Source of the DNA: Cognatishimia activa
GTDB taxonomy: Bacteria > Pseudomonadota > Alphaproteobacteria > Rhodobacterales > Rhodobacteraceae
Direction: 5' to 3'
Length of the DNA stretch: 64,000 bases
Assembly (NCBI RefSeq): GCF_001458335.1
Contig: NZ_CYTO01000024.1
Span: 62,001 to 126,000, forward strand
This document shows positions 61,501 through 64,000 of the stretch, in pieces. The translations under genes were made by a program, and so were the position numbers. The notes beneath the pieces are model-generated. The model had not been told where the DNA came from. It did not search any database and saw only the letters and a list, made by a program, of their open reading frames with translations. Every line of letters starts with the position of its first letter. Position 1 is the stretch's first letter.

Positions 61501-64000
61501 ATGAGTTTGGATCAGGTGAGCCCAATGCAAAAGCAATCCACAGTGATGATCGGCAACGAGTCGCTTCTGGTGGAATGCGCGAAGCTTTGGGTGGGATCTG
61601 GCCATGAAATCGCCACGATCATCACGCGCAACAGCGATATTGCGGACTGGGCGAAGTCTCAAGGTCATGCGGTGACGCTCCACGATGGAGCACTGAAAGA
61701 CGTCACGCTTCCAGACGGGTTTGACTGGCTACTGAGCATCGCAAACCTGCAAATCATTCCCGCGGACCACTTGGCACAAGCGACAAAAGGTGCGGTGAAT
61801 TTCCATGACGGTCCTTTGCCCGCCTATGCGGGTCTTAACGCACCGGTTTGGGCGCGTATGAATGGTGAAACCGGACACGGCATTTCATGGCATCTGATCG
61901 AAGGTGACGTGGATGAAGGGGACCTTTTGGTCCAACGCAATTTCGCAATAACGGAAAAAGACACGGCGCTCACTCTCAATACAAAATGTTTTGCAGCTGC
62001 GATTGAGAGTTTCCCCGAAGTGATCTCTGCACTCACAGCGGCACAATTGCCAAGGTTGCCGCAGGATTTGACGAACCGCTCGTACTTTGGGCTTTCGGAT
62101 CGACCTGCCGCTGGTGGTCGACTGGATTTCTCTAAAACTACGACAGAGTTAGCTTCGTTGGTCCGTGCATTGGATCACGGTGCGTATTTCAACCCGCTTT
62201 GCGCCCCGAAGATTGCTGTGGGCGAAGACCTGTTTTTGCTCGCAGAAATTGGCGCTGCGGAAGGCCAAGGCGAGTCTGGTGAGGTGTTGGCGGTAGATGC
62301 AACAAGTTTGACCGTTGCCTGTGTCGATGGTGCGGTGACTTTGTCTGCATTTACAGACCTTTATGGCCAACCGGTTGATCCGTGTGATTTTGTGAAAACC
62401 GGTGAGGTGCTTTCGCAGACTGCAGATGCTGCGCACATTGATGAAGCCCTCAAACGGGTCGCACGCCATGAACCTTATTGGCGTACGGCACTGGCGAACT
62501 TTCACGCGCTTGATTTGCCGCTTGTCGGCGCAGCGAACGCGTCTGCGAAATTGGCGTTTCAGCCATTAAAGGTACCAGCGCAAACCGAGATGAAACACGT
62601 CGTTGCTGCTGCCGCTTTGTTGGCACATCGCAGTGGCGGTGAAGAAGGCGCGGGTATCGCCTATTGCCATAGCGCTCAGACCGTCGCGCCGGGCGATCTT
62701 GCGGAATGGGTTCCGTTGTCATTCGCGCCAGTCTTTGAAGATACGGTCACGGATTACGTCAAAGCTGCCGAAACAGCGCTCGATGAGATCGAAGCGAAAG
62801 ATACATTCGCGCGTGATCTCGTTGCGCGGGCTCCAGACATCGATGGATTGAAGACGCCTGATCTTGCCGTTGTTTCAGGCGCTGGGATCGCGCCGGTTTC
62901 CACAGCTGCGACCAATATTATGCTCTCCGAAAACGGTGCGCAGCTTAGCTTTGACGAAGCGCGTGTTTCCAAAGAGCATGCGGACCTTCTCGCGGCTCGG
63001 TTTGAGCTGATCATTGCGGGTATCAGCAAAGAGGAAGGTCGCGTTGGCGACATTGACGCCTTACCTGATGCCGAACGTGAGAAATTGCTGAATGGCTGGA
63101 TCGGCGCATCAGTTGATATTGATCCAAAAGCAACCATTCACACGGAATTTGCCAAGCAAGCGGCTGCGACCCCAGATGCGACCGCATTGGTTTTTGAACA
63201 TGCCTCACTGACCTACGCGGAACTGGATGCACGGTCCAATCAATGTGCTCAGGTCCTAAAAGCACGCGGTGTTTCAACCGGTGATGTGGTCGGCGTGCAT
63301 TGCCGACGTTCACTGGATTTGGTCGTGGCGTGTTTGGCCGCTATGAAAGCGGGGGCTGCCTACTTGCCGCTCGATCCCGGCTTCCCAGCGGATCGGATTG
63401 CGATCTATCTGGAAGACAGCGCCGCCCGGTTTGTGATTTCCCAAAGTGCCATTGCGTCAGACCTTCCGGAGACCGGTGCCGACATTCTGTTGATTGATGC
63501 CGAGAAATCGATTGAAGCGGCTTCCCAAGAGGCCCCTGTCGCCGAGGCGTCCGGGTCAGATCTCGCCTATCTGATTTTCACCTCCGGCTCCACCGGCCGC
63601 CCCAAGGGCGTGATGGTGGAACACACCAATGTGGTGAATTTCTTTGCGGGCATGGATGATCGCGTGAAGACTGACGGCCCCGCCACCTGGCTCGCGGTCA
63701 CCAGCCTGTCCTTTGATATCTCGGTGCTCGAGCTTTTCTACACGCTGACACGCGGCCATAAGGTTGTAATTTCAGGCGACGAAAGCGCCACCCAAATTTC
63801 CGATGGGCCAGTTGGCCGTGACGGGCAGGGGATGGAGTTTAGCCTGTATTATTGGGGCAATGATGATGGTGCTGGTCGGGGCAAATATCGCCTACTTCTA
63901 GAAGGCGCTAAGTTTGCTGACGACAACGGGTTCTGCGCGATCTGGACACCGGAACGGCATTTCCATGCCTTCGGCGGGCCATATCCAAACCCATCTGTCA
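61501..64000 (+). CDS. Formyltransferase-NRPS hybrid with inserted luciferase-like monooxygenase (runs off right edge)
   Basis: The frame stays open for 833 codons to the window end. Residues 1-190: formyltransferase domain with NFHDGPLPAYAGLNAP (Asn100, His102) and GDVDEGD (Asp138), using a formyl-folate type donor. Residues about 190-300: formyltransferase C-terminal-like region. Residues about 310-535: resembles the second half of an NRPS condensation domain, without an HHxxxDG motif. Residues about 545-775: adenylation domain start (LTYAELDARSNQ, LIFTSGSTGRPKGVMVEH, SLSFDISVLELF). At residue 778 (63832) a flavin-dependent luciferase-like monooxygenase begins (MEFSLYYWGND, FCAIWTPERHFHAFGGPYPNP), matching MupA/Atu3671-type insertions. 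ATG with AAGGAG upstream, 4 bases after the GT2 stop. Confidence 0.92.
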   Translation, partial: MSLDQVSPMQKQSTVMIGNESLLVECAKLWVGSGHEIATIITRNSDIADWAKSQGHAVTLHDGALKDVTLPDGFDWLLSIANLQIIPADHLAQATKGAVNFHDGPLPAYAGLNAPVWARMNGETGHGISWHLIEGDVDEGDLLVQRNFAITEKDTALTLNTKCFAAAIESFPEVISALTAAQLPRLPQDLTNRSYFGLSDRPAAGGRLDFSKTTTELASLVRALDHGAYFNPLCAPKIAVGEDLFLLAEIGAAEGQGESGEVLAVDATSLTVACVDGAVTLSAFTDLYGQPVDPCDFVKTGEVLSQTADAAHIDEALKRVARHEPYWRTALANFHALDLPLVGAANASAKLAFQPLKVPAQTEMKHVVAAAALLAHRSGGEEGAGIAYCHSAQTVAPGDLAEWVPLSFAPVFEDTVTDYVKAAETALDEIEAKDTFARDLVARAPDIDGLKTPDLAVVSGAGIAPVSTAATNIMLSENGAQLSFDEARVSKEHADLLAARFELIIAGISKEEGRVGDIDALPDAEREKLLNGWIGASVDIDPKATIHTEFAKQAAATPDATALVFEHASLTYAELDARSNQCAQVLKARGVSTGDVVGVHCRRSLDLVVACLAAMKAGAAYLPLDPGFPADRIAIYLEDSAARFVISQSAIASDLPETGADILLIDAEKSIEAASQEAPVAEASGSDLAYLIFTSGSTGRPKGVMVEHTNVVNFFAGMDDRVKTDGPATWLAVTSLSFDISVLELFYTLTRGHKVVISGDESATQISDGPVGRDGQGMEFSLYYWGNDDGAGRGKYRLLLEGAKFADDNGFCAIWTPERHFHAFGGPYPNPSV

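Noticed and set aside
1-64000. CRISPR arrays, insertion sequences, integrases, prophage or defence genes
   Set aside because: No direct-repeat arrays, transposase or integrase motifs, or terminal inverted repeats were noticed on reading the sequence.

Overview
The window looks like chromosome from an alphaproteobacterium of the order Rhodobacterales, probably the marine Roseobacter group. Pointers are the phaZ/phaCPR polyhydroxybutyrate cluster, the TRAP dicarboxylate-type transporter, a GapR-type DUF2312 protein, the DUF2842 and DUF6524 small membrane proteins, two Hint_2-domain proteins, and an SLC5-symporter/histidine-kinase fusion. I saw no rRNA, tRNA, insertion sequence, integrase or CRISPR array. 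Family names come from motifs and recall; no database was searched.

Layout. (1) 1-4.3 kb: 5' part of a DctB-like sensor kinase, divergent from a dctPQM TRAP operon with a good sigma-54 promoter match. (2) 4.4-5.9 kb: two alpha/beta hydrolases, the second lacking its nucleophile serine. (3) 5.9-10.4 kb: PHB metabolism (phaZ <-> phaC, phaP, phaR) with operator-like CTGC-N3-GCAG sites. (4) 10.4-15.7 kb, minus strand: a HisP/J/Q/M-type amino-acid ABC transporter, a class I glutamine amidotransferase and a DegT-family aminotransferase. (5) 15.9-26.7 kb: housekeeping and conserved genes (two TerB-like proteins, a Hint protein, pyrG, secG, purA, thiamine pyrophosphokinase, an EamA transporter, a large acidic protein of unknown role). 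(6) 26.8-39.0 kb: an acetate/short-chain acyl locus. A minus-strand operon encodes a five-gene Liv-type ABC transporter ending in acs. It is divergent from a ScfR/PccR-like regulator, which is followed by a receiver protein, a small membrane protein and a CrbS-like SLC5-histidine kinase. (7) 39.0-47.3 kb: TIGR01244 phosphatase-like protein, a degenerate FadB-like protein, GapR, an orphan iron-type ABC permease, a branched-chain aminotransferase and a second Hint protein. (8) 47.5-64.0 kb: a probable specialised-metabolite/glycoconjugate cluster. It holds a secreted SGNH/glycosidase-like protein with RTX-like repeats, a GT4 and a GT2 glycosyltransferase, a Wzx-type flippase, a single-module polyketide synthase with KR placed before DH, another GT2, and the first 833 residues of a formyltransferase/NRPS protein with a luciferase-like monooxygenase inserted in its adenylation domain.

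How they fit. Regions 3 and 6 both concern acetyl-CoA: acs makes it, PHB stores it. A PhaR-like palindrome also sits upstream of the region 6 regulator, suggesting a regulatory link. Region 8 is the most novel part: a PKS and a formyl-NRPS-oxygenase are embedded among sugar transferases and a flippase, suggesting a glycosylated polyketide-peptide product carried across the inner membrane. The cluster continues past the right edge.
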